From assembly GCF_035975855.1 (NCBI RefSeq), contig NZ_CP109055.1:6200001-6264000 (forward strand): DNA of 64,000 nt. The letters run 5' to 3'. The notes under the pieces are model-generated. The model was not told the DNA's origin and made no database searches. It worked only from the letters and a program-made list of their open reading frames with translations. Origin of the DNA: Streptomyces sp. NBC_01304. Lineage in GTDB: Bacteria > Actinomycetota > Actinomycetes > Streptomycetales > Streptomycetaceae. Shown here piece after piece: positions 8,021-17,348 of this stretch. A program made the translations under genes and the position numbers. The stretch's first letter is position 1. Each line of letters starts with the position of its first letter.

Positions 8021-8530
8021 TTGTTCGTGTCCCACACCCTGGAAACCGCCCCCGCCGCCTCCCGCCCCACCATGGAGCGGGTCGCCTCGACCATGGGCGG
8101 CAAGGTCCCGGACGCCGTCGCCCGGCTCGCGGAGTCTCCCGAACTGCTCAACAACTTCCTGCAGTTGACCAAGGTCTTCGAGAGCTGCACCCTCGAACCG
8201 GTCGCCCGCGAGGTCGTCGTCATGACCGTCGCCACCCGCAACGACTGCCACATCTGCGTGACCATGCACACCGGCAAGCTCCGTCAGCTGGGCGCGGGCA
8301 CGGACGTCATCACGGCCCTGCGCAAGGAGCAGCCGCTGGACGACGAACGACTGGAAGCCGTACGGCAGTTCACCCTCGAAGTCCTCGCCACCAACGGCGG
8401 CGTGGGCGACGACGAGCTCAAGGCCTTCCTGGCCCACGGCTACACCGAGCGCAACGCCCTGGAAGTCGTCCTCGGCATCGGCACGTACACGATGTCGACC
8501 CTCGCCAACCGCCTCGTCCGCGCCACCTGA
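8021..8530 (+). CDS. Carboxymuconolactone decarboxylase / AhpD-like peroxidase-system protein
   Basis: 169 residues from TTG 8021, with ribosome site AAGAGG eight bases upstream. The AhpD active-site arrangement is present: Glu64, then Cys76-x-x-Cys79 (DCHIC) and His83, with the same spacing as in AhpD. Such proteins are trimeric thiol-dependent peroxidase or alkylhydroperoxidase-system reductants in the cytoplasm; some relatives instead decarboxylate aromatic lactones, but those lack the CxxC pair. Divergence from a MarR gene with operator-like palindromes suggests induction by organic hydroperoxides or phenolics, in the manner of OhrR-type systems; that is inference. Confidence 0.85.
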   Translation: MFVSHTLETAPAASRPTMERVASTMGGKVPDAVARLAESPELLNNFLQLTKVFESCTLEPVAREVVVMTVATRNDCHICVTMHTGKLRQLGAGTDVITALRKEQPLDDERLEAVRQFTLEVLATNGGVGDDELKAFLAHGYTERNALEVVLGIGTYTMSTLANRLVRAT

Positions 8531-8539
8531 CCCCCGGCC

Positions 8540-9217
8540 TCAGGCGGCTTCGTACGGGCCGCCCAGTTCCCAGCCCTGGTACATCGCGTCGGCGAAGGCC
8601 GCCGCCAGTTTGTGCTCGCCGTCGGCGCTGGGATGCGTCCCGTCGTACGTGTCGAAATTGATGTCGTACGCCGCCGGGGGCGAGGCAAGCAGCAGCGGGG
8701 AGCGGTCCGTGTCCAGGTCGGCGACCAGCTTGGCCAGGAGCTCGTTGAAGCGGTCGACCTCGACGGCGAAGTCCGCGTCGGTGTCGGCGCGGGTGTTGGG
8801 GATGACCGGCAGGATCGCCATGGCCACCCGGGGGTTCGCGAGGCGGGCCTCGGCGATGAAGGCGCGGGCGTTCGCGGCGGTCTGCTCGGCGTCCGTGTAG
8901 AAGCCGAGGTCGATCAGGCCGAGCGAGATCAGGAGCAGGTCCGCGCGCTCGGCGCGGACGCTCTCGCCGATCAGCGGGGTCATGTGCAGCCAGCCCTCGC
9001 CCCAGCCCGCGAGGTGCTGCTGCGGGAAGTCAGGGTCGGCGTACTCGTAGGAGTCCGGGGCGCCGGTCGCCTGGTCGTAGAGCGCGGTGCGTGGGCCGAC
9101 GATGCGGAAGGGGGCGCCGTAGGAGGTCCGCAGGTGCTGCCACATGCGGTGGCGCCAGGTGTGCTCGCCGGCGCTTCCGATGGTCTGCGAGTCGCCGACG
9201 AACATGATCCTGAGCAT
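8540..9217 (-). CDS. SGNH/GDSL-type hydrolase
   Basis: 225 residues from ATG 9217 (MLRIMFVGDSQTIG). Block I with the nucleophile is GDS at Ser10, block III-like residues follow in LLLISLGLIDLGF, and the catalytic Asp/His pair is in YDGTHPSADGEH near the C-terminus. No signal peptide is seen with this start, so it is probably a cytoplasmic esterase or lipase-like enzyme. An upstream in-frame ATG (9268) would add a 17-residue stretch with no family similarity and is rejected. It is divergent from the secreted protein starting at 9302 and converges on the AhpD-like gene. Confidence 0.85.
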   Translation of the reverse strand: MLRIMFVGDSQTIGSAGEHTWRHRMWQHLRTSYGAPFRIVGPRTALYDQATGAPDSYEYADPDFPQQHLAGWGEGWLHMTPLIGESVRAERADLLLISLGLIDLGFYTDAEQTAANARAFIAEARLANPRVAMAILPVIPNTRADTDADFAVEVDRFNELLAKLVADLDTDRSPLLLASPPAAYDINFDTYDGTHPSADGEHKLAAAFADAMYQGWELGGPYEAA

Positions 9218-9301
9218 TCGCTCATCATCGTCGATCGGGGCCCTTGCCTGCGATGTGAGCCTGCGCACGCACGCGGTCGAGCCGGGTGGCAGGCTGGGGC
9301 C

Positions 9302-10270
9302 ATGCGTTCACTCATGGGTGTGACCGGTGCTGCCGCCCTCGTCCTGCTGACGGCCGCGGGCCCCGCGGCCGCCGACGACGACGAGAGCTTCACGATCAAG
9401 GACCCGCGGATCACCGAGTCCAGCGGTCTCGCGGCGAGCAAGCAGCACCCCGGCATCTACTGGACGCACAACGACAGCGACGACGGCGCCTTCCTCTACG
9501 CCGTCGACGCGAAGACCGGCGACACCGTCGCCACCGTGACGATGCGGGGCGTCGGCGCCCCGCGCGACGTGGAGGCCGTGTCGATCGGCCCGGACGGGGA
9601 CCTCTACGTCGGCGACATCGGCGACAACCTCGGCGGCAAGTGGGACCACGTGTGGATCTACCGCTTCCCCGAGCCCAAGGAGCTCAAGGACACCACGGTC
9701 AAGGCCACGCAGTACGACGTGAAGTACGAGGACGGGGCGCGCGACGCCGAGGCGCTGATGGTCCACCCGAAGACCGGGCGCGTGTACATCGCCGACAAGA
9801 AGCGGGACAGCGTCGGCGGGCTCTACGAGGGTCCCGCGGAGCTGAGCACGCGCGGCACCAACGTGTTCAAGCGCATGGCCGACATCGATCTGTGGACCAC
9901 CGACGGCGCCTTCTCGCCGGACGGCAGGAAGCTCGTCCTGCGCAGCTACTTCGAGGCGGCCGGGTACGACTGGAACGACGGGAAGCCCAAACGCGCCGGC
10001 CGGGTCGACGTGCCGCTGCAGCGGCAGGGCGAGTCGGTGACGTACGCGGCCGACGGCAAGGCCCTGATGTTCGGGTCGGAGGGATCGGAGAGCGACGTGG
10101 AGCCGGTCGCCGTGGAGGGTGCGAGCGGCAACGGAGACTCCAACTCGCCCTCCAAGGGCGGCAGTTCCGGCGACGGCGGGGGCGGCGACAACTACAAGAT
10201 GGGCGTCCTCGCCCTCGCCGTCGCGATCGTGGCGGCCTTCGGACTCAAGCGACTCTTCAGGAAGCGCTAG
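9302..10270 (+). CDS. Secreted, membrane-anchored beta-propeller-like protein
   Basis: 322 residues. A signal peptide (MRSLMGVTGAAALVLLTAAG, cleavage after PAAA) is followed by a domain rich in short beta motifs (ESSGLAASKQHPGIYWTHND, GPDGDLYVGDIGDN, HPKTGRVYIADKK, FSPDGRKLVLRSY) typical of WD40/NHL-like propellers. A Ser/Gly-rich linker (GSSGDGGGGD) leads to a C-terminal transmembrane helix (MGVLALAVAIVAAFGL) and a basic tail KRLFRKR, so the propeller should sit outside, tethered to the membrane. No catalytic residues are evident; a binding or scaffold role is likely. Its TAG stop lies within the left end of the inverted-repeat element that follows. Confidence 0.8.
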   Translation: MRSLMGVTGAAALVLLTAAGPAAADDDESFTIKDPRITESSGLAASKQHPGIYWTHNDSDDGAFLYAVDAKTGDTVATVTMRGVGAPRDVEAVSIGPDGDLYVGDIGDNLGGKWDHVWIYRFPEPKELKDTTVKATQYDVKYEDGARDAEALMVHPKTGRVYIADKKRDSVGGLYEGPAELSTRGTNVFKRMADIDLWTTDGAFSPDGRKLVLRSYFEAAGYDWNDGKPKRAGRVDVPLQRQGESVTYAADGKALMFGSEGSESDVEPVAVEGASGNGDSNSPSKGGSSGDGGGGDNYKMGVLALAVAIVAAFGLKRLFRKR

Positions 10271-10462
10271 GGCCTGTCCGGCGGATCTTCGCGGAAGAGC
10301 CCGCGGCGTCTGGTGCGTGCTCTCGGCGTGCGCCCGGATCGCCCTCGTACTGGACGTACTTGGGTGATTCGGGCGTGCGGCGAGCGGGGGCACCCCCGGC
10401 CGGAGGCTGGGGGCGCGTGCCAGGCGTCGTGGGCCCGCGAAGATCCGCCGGACAGGCCCTAG
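10267..10462. mobile_element. MITE-like element with 28-bp perfect terminal inverted repeats
   Basis: Left end 10267-10294 (CTAGGGCCTGTCCGGCGGAT...) and right end 10435-10462 are perfect reverse complements over 28 bp, with a 140-bp centre that has no coding frame of its own. The CTAG termini supply the stop codon of the preceding gene. Size and structure fit a non-autonomous miniature element or a very large hairpin; no transposase is present. I recall related GGGCCTGTCCGGCGGATC ends in other Streptomyces intergenic regions, but have not checked. Confidence 0.75.
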
Positions 10463-10480
10463 GCGACCCGCCCCAGGGGG

Positions 10481-10891
10481 CTACTCGCCCAGCACCCGCA
10501 CCTCGTAGTGCAGCGGGCGGTCCCGCCTGATCCTGCACGACAGCGGGACCAGGAAGCCGTGCATGACCGGGTACTTGCGGAGGATCGCCCGGCGCGCGCG
10601 GCGCTCCTCCTCGCCGCCTCGGTCGAGCAGCCGCACCCGGGCCTTGATCTCGGGTCCGGTCTGCACGCCGCGCATGGTCGAGGGGCAGATCTCCACCTCG
10701 GGGTTGTTCCGCATCCGCTTGACCTTCCAGGACTTGCCGTAGGTGCGGAAGTACGCGTGGTCGCCCTCGACCGCGATGTTCACGGGCGTACCGACGCCGG
10801 AGCCGTCCTTCTTGTGCGAGGTGAGGAGGACGGCGTACTGCTTGACGAAGGGTACGAGCGCGGGGCTCGGGCTTTCGCTGGGGTTCGTCAT
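10481..10891 (-). CDS. PPOX-class (F420/FMN-dependent) oxidoreductase
   Basis: 136 residues from ATG 10891. The split-barrel flavin fold pattern is visible: FVKQYAVLLTSHKKDGSGVGTPVNIAVEGDHAYFRTYGKSWKVKRMRNNPEVEICPSTMRG. The family (TIGR03666 type) uses deazaflavin F420 or FMN and reduces small molecules in the cytoplasm; substrate unknown. It follows the TetR gene on the same strand with a 32-base gap that contains the perfect palindrome CCATGCATGG (10901-10910), so the two are likely one transcription unit. An ATG at 10900 is in frame and could be used instead. The stop lies close to the MITE-like element. Confidence 0.82.
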   Translation of the reverse strand: MTNPSESPSPALVPFVKQYAVLLTSHKKDGSGVGTPVNIAVEGDHAYFRTYGKSWKVKRMRNNPEVEICPSTMRGVQTGPEIKARVRLLDRGGEEERRARRAILRKYPVMHGFLVPLSCRIRRDRPLHYEVRVLGE

Positions 10892-10923
10892 GCCATCCAT
10901 CCATGCATGGAAGGGGCGTTCTG

Positions 10924-11691
10924 TCACTCTTCGCTGCGCTGTGAAACCAGTGCCTGGAAGCCGTCGATCAGAGCCTTCAGGCCGAACTCGAAGTGGTCGA
11001 AGTCCGTGCCGAAGGTGTCCTCGGAGAGCGAGGCCATCAGTGGGAACTCGCCGCTGAGCATGGCCTTTTCGAGGAAGGGCTGCTGGCGTCCCCAGAACTC
11101 CTCGTCGCTCAGACCGGTCTCCTTGACCGCCTCGGCCGCCTCCAGTTCCATGCGGGCGATGCCCTGCGTATAGCTCTGCACCGCGATGATCACGGAGATC
11201 AGCTCGGGGTCGCGCAGGCCCATCGTGCGCAGCGGTCCGAGCACTAGCTCCAGTCCGCGCAGCGCGCTCGGGCCGAGGACGGTGCGGGCCTGGTTGACCT
11301 TGAGCAGCCAGGGGTGGCGGCGGAACAGCGCGAGGTGTTCGCGGGCCAGGCACTCGATGGAGAGCCGCCAGTCCGCAGGCGCGGTCGCCGTGCCGTCGCC
11401 GAGGGACTCGCCCTGCACCCGGTCCAGCATCAGGTCGAGCAGCTCCGCCTTGCCGGGGATGTACCGGTACAGCGACATCGTGCCGGTGCCCAGCTCGGTG
11501 GAGAGCCGGCGCATCGAGACGGCGTCCAGGCCCTCGGCGTCGGCGAGCGCGACGGCCGTCGACACGATCCGGTCGAGGGTCAGGGCCGGCTTGGGGCCGC
11601 GGCTGGGCCGGGCGCCCGTGCCCCACAGGAGTTCCAGGCTGCGCGCGATGTCGCCGCTGCCGCTGGTTTCCGTGCCCTTCGTGCTGCTCAT
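10924..11691 (-). CDS. TetR-family repressor of the divergent DrrAB-type exporter
   Basis: 255 residues from ATG 11691 ([13 protein letters not shown]). The helix-turn-helix is [54 protein letters not shown]. The remainder fits the TetR_C_1 ligand-binding type seen in regulators of drug exporters ([28 protein letters not shown] helices). It is transcribed away from the ABC exporter genes at 11805-13711, with two identical operator-like sequences between them, and upstream of a PPOX oxidoreductase. The likely role is ligand-released repression of both flanks. An earlier ATG (11715) would overlap the operator region and is not preferred. Confidence 0.88.
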   Translation of the reverse strand: MSSTKGTETSGSGDIARSLELLWGTGARPSRGPKPALTLDRIVSTAVALADAEGLDAVSMRRLSTELGTGTMSLYRYIPGKAELLDLMLDRVQGESLGDGTATAPADWRLSIECLAREHLALFRRHPWLLKVNQARTVLGPSALRGLELVLGPLRTMGLRDPELISVIIAVQSYTQGIARMELEAAEAVKETGLSDEEFWGRQQPFLEKAMLSGEFPLMASLSEDTFGTDFDHFEFGLKALIDGFQALVSQRSEE

Positions 11692-11722
11692 GGGAGGCAG
11701 CCTAGTCGCTTTCACAAAAACT

Positions 11723-11758
11723 GGGTACGGTGTACTCGTTATCGGGTACGGTGTACTC
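11723..11758. promoter_or_regulatory. Two identical operator-like repeats between tetR and the ABC exporter
   Basis: GGGTACGGTGTACTC occurs at 11723-11737 and again at 11744-11758, start-to-start distance 21 bases, i.e. two helical turns. Each copy is an imperfect palindrome (GTAC-GGT-GTAC core, flanks GG/TC), the usual architecture for cooperative TetR-dimer binding. The repeats lie 32-67 bases before tetR and 47 bases before the exporter start. Confidence 0.65.
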
Positions 11759-11804
11759 AGTTCGCCGCCCGGCAGGGGGTGGCGAGCGTGCCCAGGAGGA
11801 AAAC

Positions 11805-12842
11805 GTGAACCCCGAGAACGGATACGCCGTGCAGGCCGAGGGCCTGCGCAAGACGTACCGGACCAAGCAGGAGACCAAGCACGCCCTCGACGGCTTCGAC
11901 CTGACCGTCCACAAGGGCACCGTGCACGGACTGCTCGGGCCGAACGGCGCGGGCAAGACCACCGCCGTGCGGGTCCTCGCCACGCTGTTGAAGTTCGACG
12001 GCGGCCGGGCCCTGGTCGCGGGCCTCGACGTCGCGAAGGACCCCCGTGCGGTACGCCGCCGCATCGGTCTCACCGGGCAGTACGCGGCCGTCGACGAGAC
12101 GCTCAGCGGGCGGCAGAACCTGGAGATGTTCGGCCGGCTCTTCCACCTCGGCGGGCGCCGGGCCCGGCTGCGGGCGGGCGAACTCCTGGAGCAGTTCGAC
12201 CTGGTGGAGGCGGCCGGCAAGAACGCCGGGGACTACAGCGGCGGCATGCGGCGCCGCCTCGACCTCGCCGCCTCCATGATCCTCGCCCCCGAGGTGCTCT
12301 TCCTCGACGAGCCGACGACCGGCCTCGACCCGCGCGGCCGGGGCGAAGTCTGGGAAGCCGTACGGGCGTTGGTGGCCGGCGGCACCACGGTCCTGCTCAC
12401 CACGCAGTACCTGGAGGAGGCCGACAAGCTCGCCTCCCGCATCACCGTCATCGACCAGGGCCGGGCCATCGCCGACGACACCCCCGACGGCCTCAAGAAC
12501 CGCGTCGGCGGCGACCGCATAGAGGTCGTCGCCACCGAACCCGCCGACCTCGCGCGGATCGCCGAGGTCGTGGCCCGCGTCTGCAACGGCGTACCGGCGA
12601 CCGACCGGCCCGAGCGCCGGGTGCACGCGCCCGTGCGGGACCGGGTGGCGGCCCTCACCGAAGTGGCCCGCACCCTGCAGGACGAGGGCATCCAGGTGGA
12701 GGACATCGGCCTGCGCAGGCCGAGCCTCGACGACGTGTTCCTGCGCCTTACCGGGCACCGTACGGACTCCACCGAGACGACAGGGACGGCAGGGACGGCA
12801 GTGGCGACAGCTACGACGCAGAAGGAAGAGGTCGCGGCATGA
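11805..12842 (+). CDS. DrrA-type ABC exporter ATPase
   Basis: 345 residues from GTG 11805 with a consensus AGGAGG at 11794-11799. Walker [10 protein letters not shown] (about residue 45), signature [12 protein letters not shown], Walker [14 protein letters not shown] and the switch histidine replaced by glutamine in [13 protein letters not shown], as is usual in the daunorubicin-resistance (DrrA) group. The C-terminal ~100 residues are the DrrA-specific regulatory region. It energises export of a hydrophobic drug-like compound by the permease encoded next, with which it overlaps by ATGA. The native substrate is not deducible: no antibiotic biosynthesis genes adjoin. Regulated by the divergent TetR gene. 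Confidence 0.92.
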   Translation: MNPENGYAVQAEGLRKTYRTKQETKHALDGFDLTVHKGTVHGLLGPNGAGKTTAVRVLATLLKFDGGRALVAGLDVAKDPRAVRRRIGLTGQYAAVDETLSGRQNLEMFGRLFHLGGRRARLRAGELLEQFDLVEAAGKNAGDYSGGMRRRLDLAASMILAPEVLFLDEPTTGLDPRGRGEVWEAVRALVAGGTTVLLTTQYLEEADKLASRITVIDQGRAIADDTPDGLKNRVGGDRIEVVATEPADLARIAEVVARVCNGVPATDRPERRVHAPVRDRVAALTEVARTLQDEGIQVEDIGLRRPSLDDVFLRLTGHRTDSTETTGTAGTAVATATTQKEEVAA

Positions 12843-13711
12843 GCGCCGGACTGGAAGCCAAGCCCGTGGACGTGCGGCCCGTGGTCGACCTGGGTGTCGA
12901 GAGCGGCGACGAGCGGCGCGCCTACTGGGCCGTGGTCGACGCCTGGAACGTGGTGCGCCGCACCCTCACCCACTACCAGCGCCAACCCGTCCTGATCGTC
13001 TGGCAGTTGGGCTTCCCGATCATCTCGGTGCTGCTGTACGCGTACGTCTTCGGCGGCGCCATGAAGTCGCCCGGCGCGGAGAAGGGCGCCAGCTACCGGG
13101 ACTTCCTGATGCCCGGCATGTTCGTGATGACGATGGCCTTCGGCCTGATGAACACGGCGACGAGCGTGGTGCACGACGCGACCAAGGGCGTCATCGACCG
13201 GTTCCGCTCCATGCCCATGGCGCCGTCCGCAGTCGTCACCGGGCGCGCGATCACCGATCTCCTCGTCGCCTGCGCCGAGTTGACGATCCTGGCGCTCACC
13301 GCCCTCGCCATGGGCTGGCGCCCGGACGGCGACCCGCTCGCGCTGCTCGGCGGCTTCTCGCTCATCCTGCTGCTCAGGTTCTGCCTGATCTGGGCGGGCG
13401 TCTGGCTCGGCCTCCTGGTGCCCAACCCGGAGGCGGCCGGCGGGCTCTACGCCCTCGTCTTCCCGTTCACCATGATCTCCAGCATCTTCGTGGCGACCTC
13501 GTCGATGCCGGGCTGGCTGGGGACGGTCGCGGCCTGGAACCCGATCTCCTCGACGGGCGCCGCGGCCCGGGAGCTGTTCGGCTATCCCGTGGTCAGGGAC
13601 GGCAGCTGGATCCAGGACCACGCGGTCCTGATGGCCGTGGTGTGGCCACTGGCGCTCACCGCGCTCTTCCTGCCGCTCGCCGTGCGCAGGTTCCAGGCGC
13701 TGAGCCGCTGA
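12839..13711 (+). CDS. DrrB-type ABC-2 permease
   Basis: 290 residues, start ATG overlapping the ATPase stop (ATGA). Six hydrophobic segments are visible, including [46 protein letters not shown] and a conserved [32 protein letters not shown] stretch typical of the DrrB/ABC-2 type permease. It forms the membrane part of the exporter with the preceding ATPase. A clear hairpin terminator begins 20 bases after the stop, so the transcription unit is just these two genes. Confidence 0.92.
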   Translation: MSAGLEAKPVDVRPVVDLGVESGDERRAYWAVVDAWNVVRRTLTHYQRQPVLIVWQLGFPIISVLLYAYVFGGAMKSPGAEKGASYRDFLMPGMFVMTMAFGLMNTATSVVHDATKGVIDRFRSMPMAPSAVVTGRAITDLLVACAELTILALTALAMGWRPDGDPLALLGGFSLILLLRFCLIWAGVWLGLLVPNPEAAGGLYALVFPFTMISSIFVATSSMPGWLGTVAAWNPISSTGAAARELFGYPVVRDGSWIQDHAVLMAVVWPLALTALFLPLAVRRFQALSR

Positions 13712-13730
13712 CCTCTTCCGTCGTACGCCG

Positions 13731-13763
13731 ACGGGCTCGTCCTCGAAAGAGGAGCGAGCCCGT
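13731..13763. terminator. Hairpin terminator after the DrrAB-type exporter
   Basis: ACGGGCTCGTCCTC pairs with GAGGA-g-CGAGCCCGT (9 + 5 bp, one bulged G, GAAA tetraloop). It lies between two convergent genes (exporter permease and sortase) and may serve both directions. Confidence 0.75.
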
Positions 13764-13794
13764 TCGCGTACTGCAGTGAAATGCCCTGCGATAC

Positions 13795-14421
13795 CTACGC
13801 CTTGCCGGTCAGGTGCGCGAAGACGACGACGTTGGAGTCCCAGTGGCGGTCCTTGGTGAGGTCGCCGCCGCAGGTGATCAGGCGGAGCTCCGCCTTGTCG
13901 GTCTTGTTGTAGACCTTGTCCGTCGGGAACTGGTCCTTCTTGTACGTGTCCACCTCGTCGACCTTGAAGACGGCGGTCGTGCCGTCCTCGCGGCGGATGT
14001 CGATCTCCGCGTTCTTCTTCAGTTCCTTGAGGTTGTAGAACACGGCCTTCGGGGTGTCCGCGGTGTCCATGTGGCCGGCGATCGCGGCCGGACCCTTCTC
14101 ACCCGGCGTCGGGCCCTGCTTGTACCAGTCGGCCTTCATCGGCTGGTCGAACGGCGGGGTCTCCATCTGGCCGTTCGCGTCCAGGCCCACCGTGCCGAGG
14201 TCGGCGTCGACCTTGATGCTGGGGATGTCGATGTGGTTGGGCACGGACGGCGTGAGCACGCTCGCCGACTCCGCGTTGACGTGCTGGGTGCCGCCGCCGT
14301 CCGAGGACTTCGAGCAGCCGGACGCCAGGCCGACCGCGAGGGCGGCGGCCCCCGCCAGGGCCGCCGCGCGGTACACGCGACGGCGGCCCTGGCGGGGGCG
14401 CATGGCCTCGGGCTCAGCCAT
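13795..14421 (-). CDS. Class F sortase
   Basis: 208 residues. An N-terminal membrane anchor (residues 17-35) ends in LASGC, which could also be a lipobox with Cys36. The sortase triad is visible: His117 (AGHMDT), Cys184 (LITCGG) and Arg192 (KDRHWDS). Class F sortases are small actinobacterial transpeptidases outside the membrane that join surface proteins to peptidoglycan. The gene overlaps by 8 bases the end of the gene for a secreted protein with a C-terminal sorting-like tail, making that protein the obvious substrate. Transcribed second in a two-gene unit; a terminator-like hairpin lies beyond its stop. Confidence 0.88.
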   Translation of the reverse strand: MAEPEAMRPRQGRRRVYRAAALAGAAALAVGLASGCSKSSDGGGTQHVNAESASVLTPSVPNHIDIPSIKVDADLGTVGLDANGQMETPPFDQPMKADWYKQGPTPGEKGPAAIAGHMDTADTPKAVFYNLKELKKNAEIDIRREDGTTAVFKVDEVDTYKKDQFPTDKVYNKTDKAELRLITCGGDLTKDRHWDSNVVVFAHLTGKA

Positions 14422-15595
14422 TGTTGTTGCGGCGACGGAGCACCGCCATGCTGGTCAGACCGGCCGCACCGAGGGCGGCGACGCCGGCGCCCAGGGCGAT
14501 GTCACCGGCGTTGGACGAGCTGCCGGCGGCCGGGGCCATACCGGTGTTGACCGAGCCCTTCGGGGTCTTGTGGTCCGAGGGGTTGACCGGCTTGACCGGG
14601 CTCACGTGCTTGTCGGTGACGTTGAAGGTGGCCGTGGCGCCGGAGTTGGCGGTCACCTTGTAGGCGCCGACCTTCACGTTGGCGACGGTCGCCTGGCCGT
14701 GCCACTTGCCGTCCTTGCCCAGGGTCAGCTTGACGTTGCCGCCGAAGGCCGCCGAGTTGGCGGAGTAGCTGCTCTGCGGGTTGCCGGAGCCGGTCAGGGT
14801 GAGGTCGATCTTGTCACCGGACTTGCCGGAGCCCGGGCTCAGCGCGAGGGAGGACTGGCCGGGCTTCGGGGCGGGGGTGTCGCTGCCCTGGACGCCGAAC
14901 TTGGCGCTGTCGACGAGCTGGTTGCCGACGTAGCCGTCCACCTTGTAGTAGCCGGACTTGACGTCCTTGGCCACCGTGGCGGTACCGCCCCAGACACCCT
15001 TCGAGCCGGGCTTCGGGGTCAGGGAGACCTTGCCGCCGAACACGTCGGACTTGACGTAGGGGGTGCCCTGGAGGTCGCCGGTCTTGATCTCGACCTGGAC
15101 CTTGTCGCCGGCCTTGCCGCCGTCCGTGGACAGGGACATCGACGCCTTGCCCGGGTCGGGCTTCACGCCGCCGGTGTTCACCGAGAAGCTCGCGCTGCCC
15201 TCGGCGCCCGTGTCGCCGTAGTTGGCGGTGACCTTGAGGGTGGCGGTGCCGATACCGTAGCCCGACTTCACGGTGCCGGTGACGAGGTAGTCGTTGCCGC
15301 CGTTGCCCGGGGTGACGGAGATGCCGCTGAGGGCGTCGGAGGAGGCCGTGACCTTCGCCTTGCCGCTGGTCGTGACCTTGGCCGTGACCTTGTCGCCGGC
15401 CTTGTAGCCGGTCTTGTCCTTCGGGGACGAGGTGATGGAGACGACCGGGGCCGCCGAGCCTTCGTCGGACTTGGCCGACGCCGACTTGGAGGGGGCCGGG
15501 GCGGGAGTGGCGTCGGCGGCGAACGCGGTCGCCGGGGCGGCCAGACCGATCGAGGCGACTACGGCGATGGCCGAGAGGGTGAGCGCCTTACGCAT
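14414..15595 (-). CDS. Secreted repeat protein, probable sortase substrate
   Basis: 393 residues with a good ribosome site (AAGGAG). Signal peptide MRKALTLSAIAVVASIGLAA ending at AFAA. Then three immunoglobulin-like/adhesin-like repeats of about 85-95 residues, each opening with a Gly/Lys-rich GDKV(T/Q/D) strand (YKAGDKVTAKVTTSGK, GKAGDKVQVEIKTGD, GKSGDKIDLTLTGSG). The C-terminus has the layout of a cell-wall sorting signal: polar motif (TPKGSVNTGMAPAAG), hydrophobic helix (IALGAGVAALGAAGLTSMAVL) and basic tail RRRNNNG. There is no LPXTG or LAXTG; VNTG is the nearest equivalent. The adjacent class F sortase is presumably specific for it. Confidence 0.83.
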   Translation of the reverse strand: MRKALTLSAIAVVASIGLAAPATAFAADATPAPAPSKSASAKSDEGSAAPVVSITSSPKDKTGYKAGDKVTAKVTTSGKAKVTASSDALSGISVTPGNGGNDYLVTGTVKSGYGIGTATLKVTANYGDTGAEGSASFSVNTGGVKPDPGKASMSLSTDGGKAGDKVQVEIKTGDLQGTPYVKSDVFGGKVSLTPKPGSKGVWGGTATVAKDVKSGYYKVDGYVGNQLVDSAKFGVQGSDTPAPKPGQSSLALSPGSGKSGDKIDLTLTGSGNPQSSYSANSAAFGGNVKLTLGKDGKWHGQATVANVKVGAYKVTANSGATATFNVTDKHVSPVKPVNPSDHKTPKGSVNTGMAPAAGSSSNAGDIALGAGVAALGAAGLTSMAVLRRRNNNG

Positions 15596-15918
15596 GGGTG
15601 GAATCTCCTTGCAGTACCGGGCATTTGCTGCGGTGCACTGGTTATGAGTCCCATCCTGCGCGCATGGTTTCGCCGGGGTTTTGCCCTAGAGCAAGGCCAG
15701 GGGAGAAGGTCCTGGGCCCTTGATTCAACTGGCAGTTGACCTCTTCACCAAGGCAAAGGATGTGCTTTGCCTCAATTTTTGGGACCTAAGTCCCACAGGG
15801 TCGTAGGGGGTGGATAAGACGGATGCGTACGCCGTATGTAGGCCGCGTAACGAAGGGCCCGGCACAACGAAAAGGGGCCCGGCACCGAAGTGCCGGACCC
15901 CTCTCGGAAACGTACGGG
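15596..15918. other. Intergenic region with two palindromes and a terminator
   Basis: A 323-base gap between the surface-protein gene (upstream side) and the 3' end of serC, both on the minus strand. It holds the surface-gene ribosome site; a perfect 15-base palindrome TCAACTGGCAGTTGA (15726-15740); an 8-bp hairpin AGGCAAAG/CTTTGCCT (15752-15773) followed on the plus strand by CAATTTTT, which looks like an intrinsic terminator with no plus-strand gene before it; a small hairpin GGGACCTAAGTCCC (15782-15795); and the serC terminator. No further gene is seen. Confidence 0.6.
15874..15901 (-). terminator. serC terminator
   Basis: Twelve-pair stem GGGGCCCGGCAC / GTGCCGGACCCC with one mismatch and a CGAA loop, starting 18 bases after the serC stop. 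On the minus strand it is followed by CTTTT. Confidence 0.8.
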
Positions 15919-17046
<1,128 letters not shown>

Positions 17047-17164
17047 CTAGCGGCTCCTTGGGGCGGGGGTTCTCGAGGTCCACCTCGTGGGACGGGGTGT
17101 CCAGGGCGTGGTCGCCCGGGGGCGGCCCCCAGGTCCCCTCTGTTCTCGGCCTCCGGCCGGGATT

Positions 17165-17334
17165 TCCCCCACCCCGCCCCTTCCCGTAAGGCTGCGCCGC
17201 CTTGCCTTCCGCCCTGCGGGCGGTGTCCTCAAACGCCGGACGGGCTGATTCATCGCTGATGAATCAGCCCGTCCGGCGTTTGAGGACAATCCTTGAAGCC
17301 GTCCGCAGGACTTTCGGGAAGGGGCGGGGTGGGG
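17165..17334. repeat. Dispersed nested-palindrome repeat, full-length copy 2
   Basis: A 170-base element with two nested inverted repeats. Outer arms: CCCCACCCCGCCCCTTCCCG at the left and its exact reverse complement at 17315-17334. Inner arms: a perfect stem of about 29 bp around TCCTCAAACGCCGGACGGGC, with a short CGCT-like centre near 17254. A spacer of variable sequence separates the two on each side. The right outer arm ends at the GTG at 17334, 15 bases before the preferred start of the next gene. Confidence 0.88.
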
Positions 17335-17348
17335 TGAAAAATGGCCCC

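Noticed and set aside
10267..10462. Calling the inverted-repeat element an insertion sequence
   Set aside because: Too short for a transposase and none is encoded.
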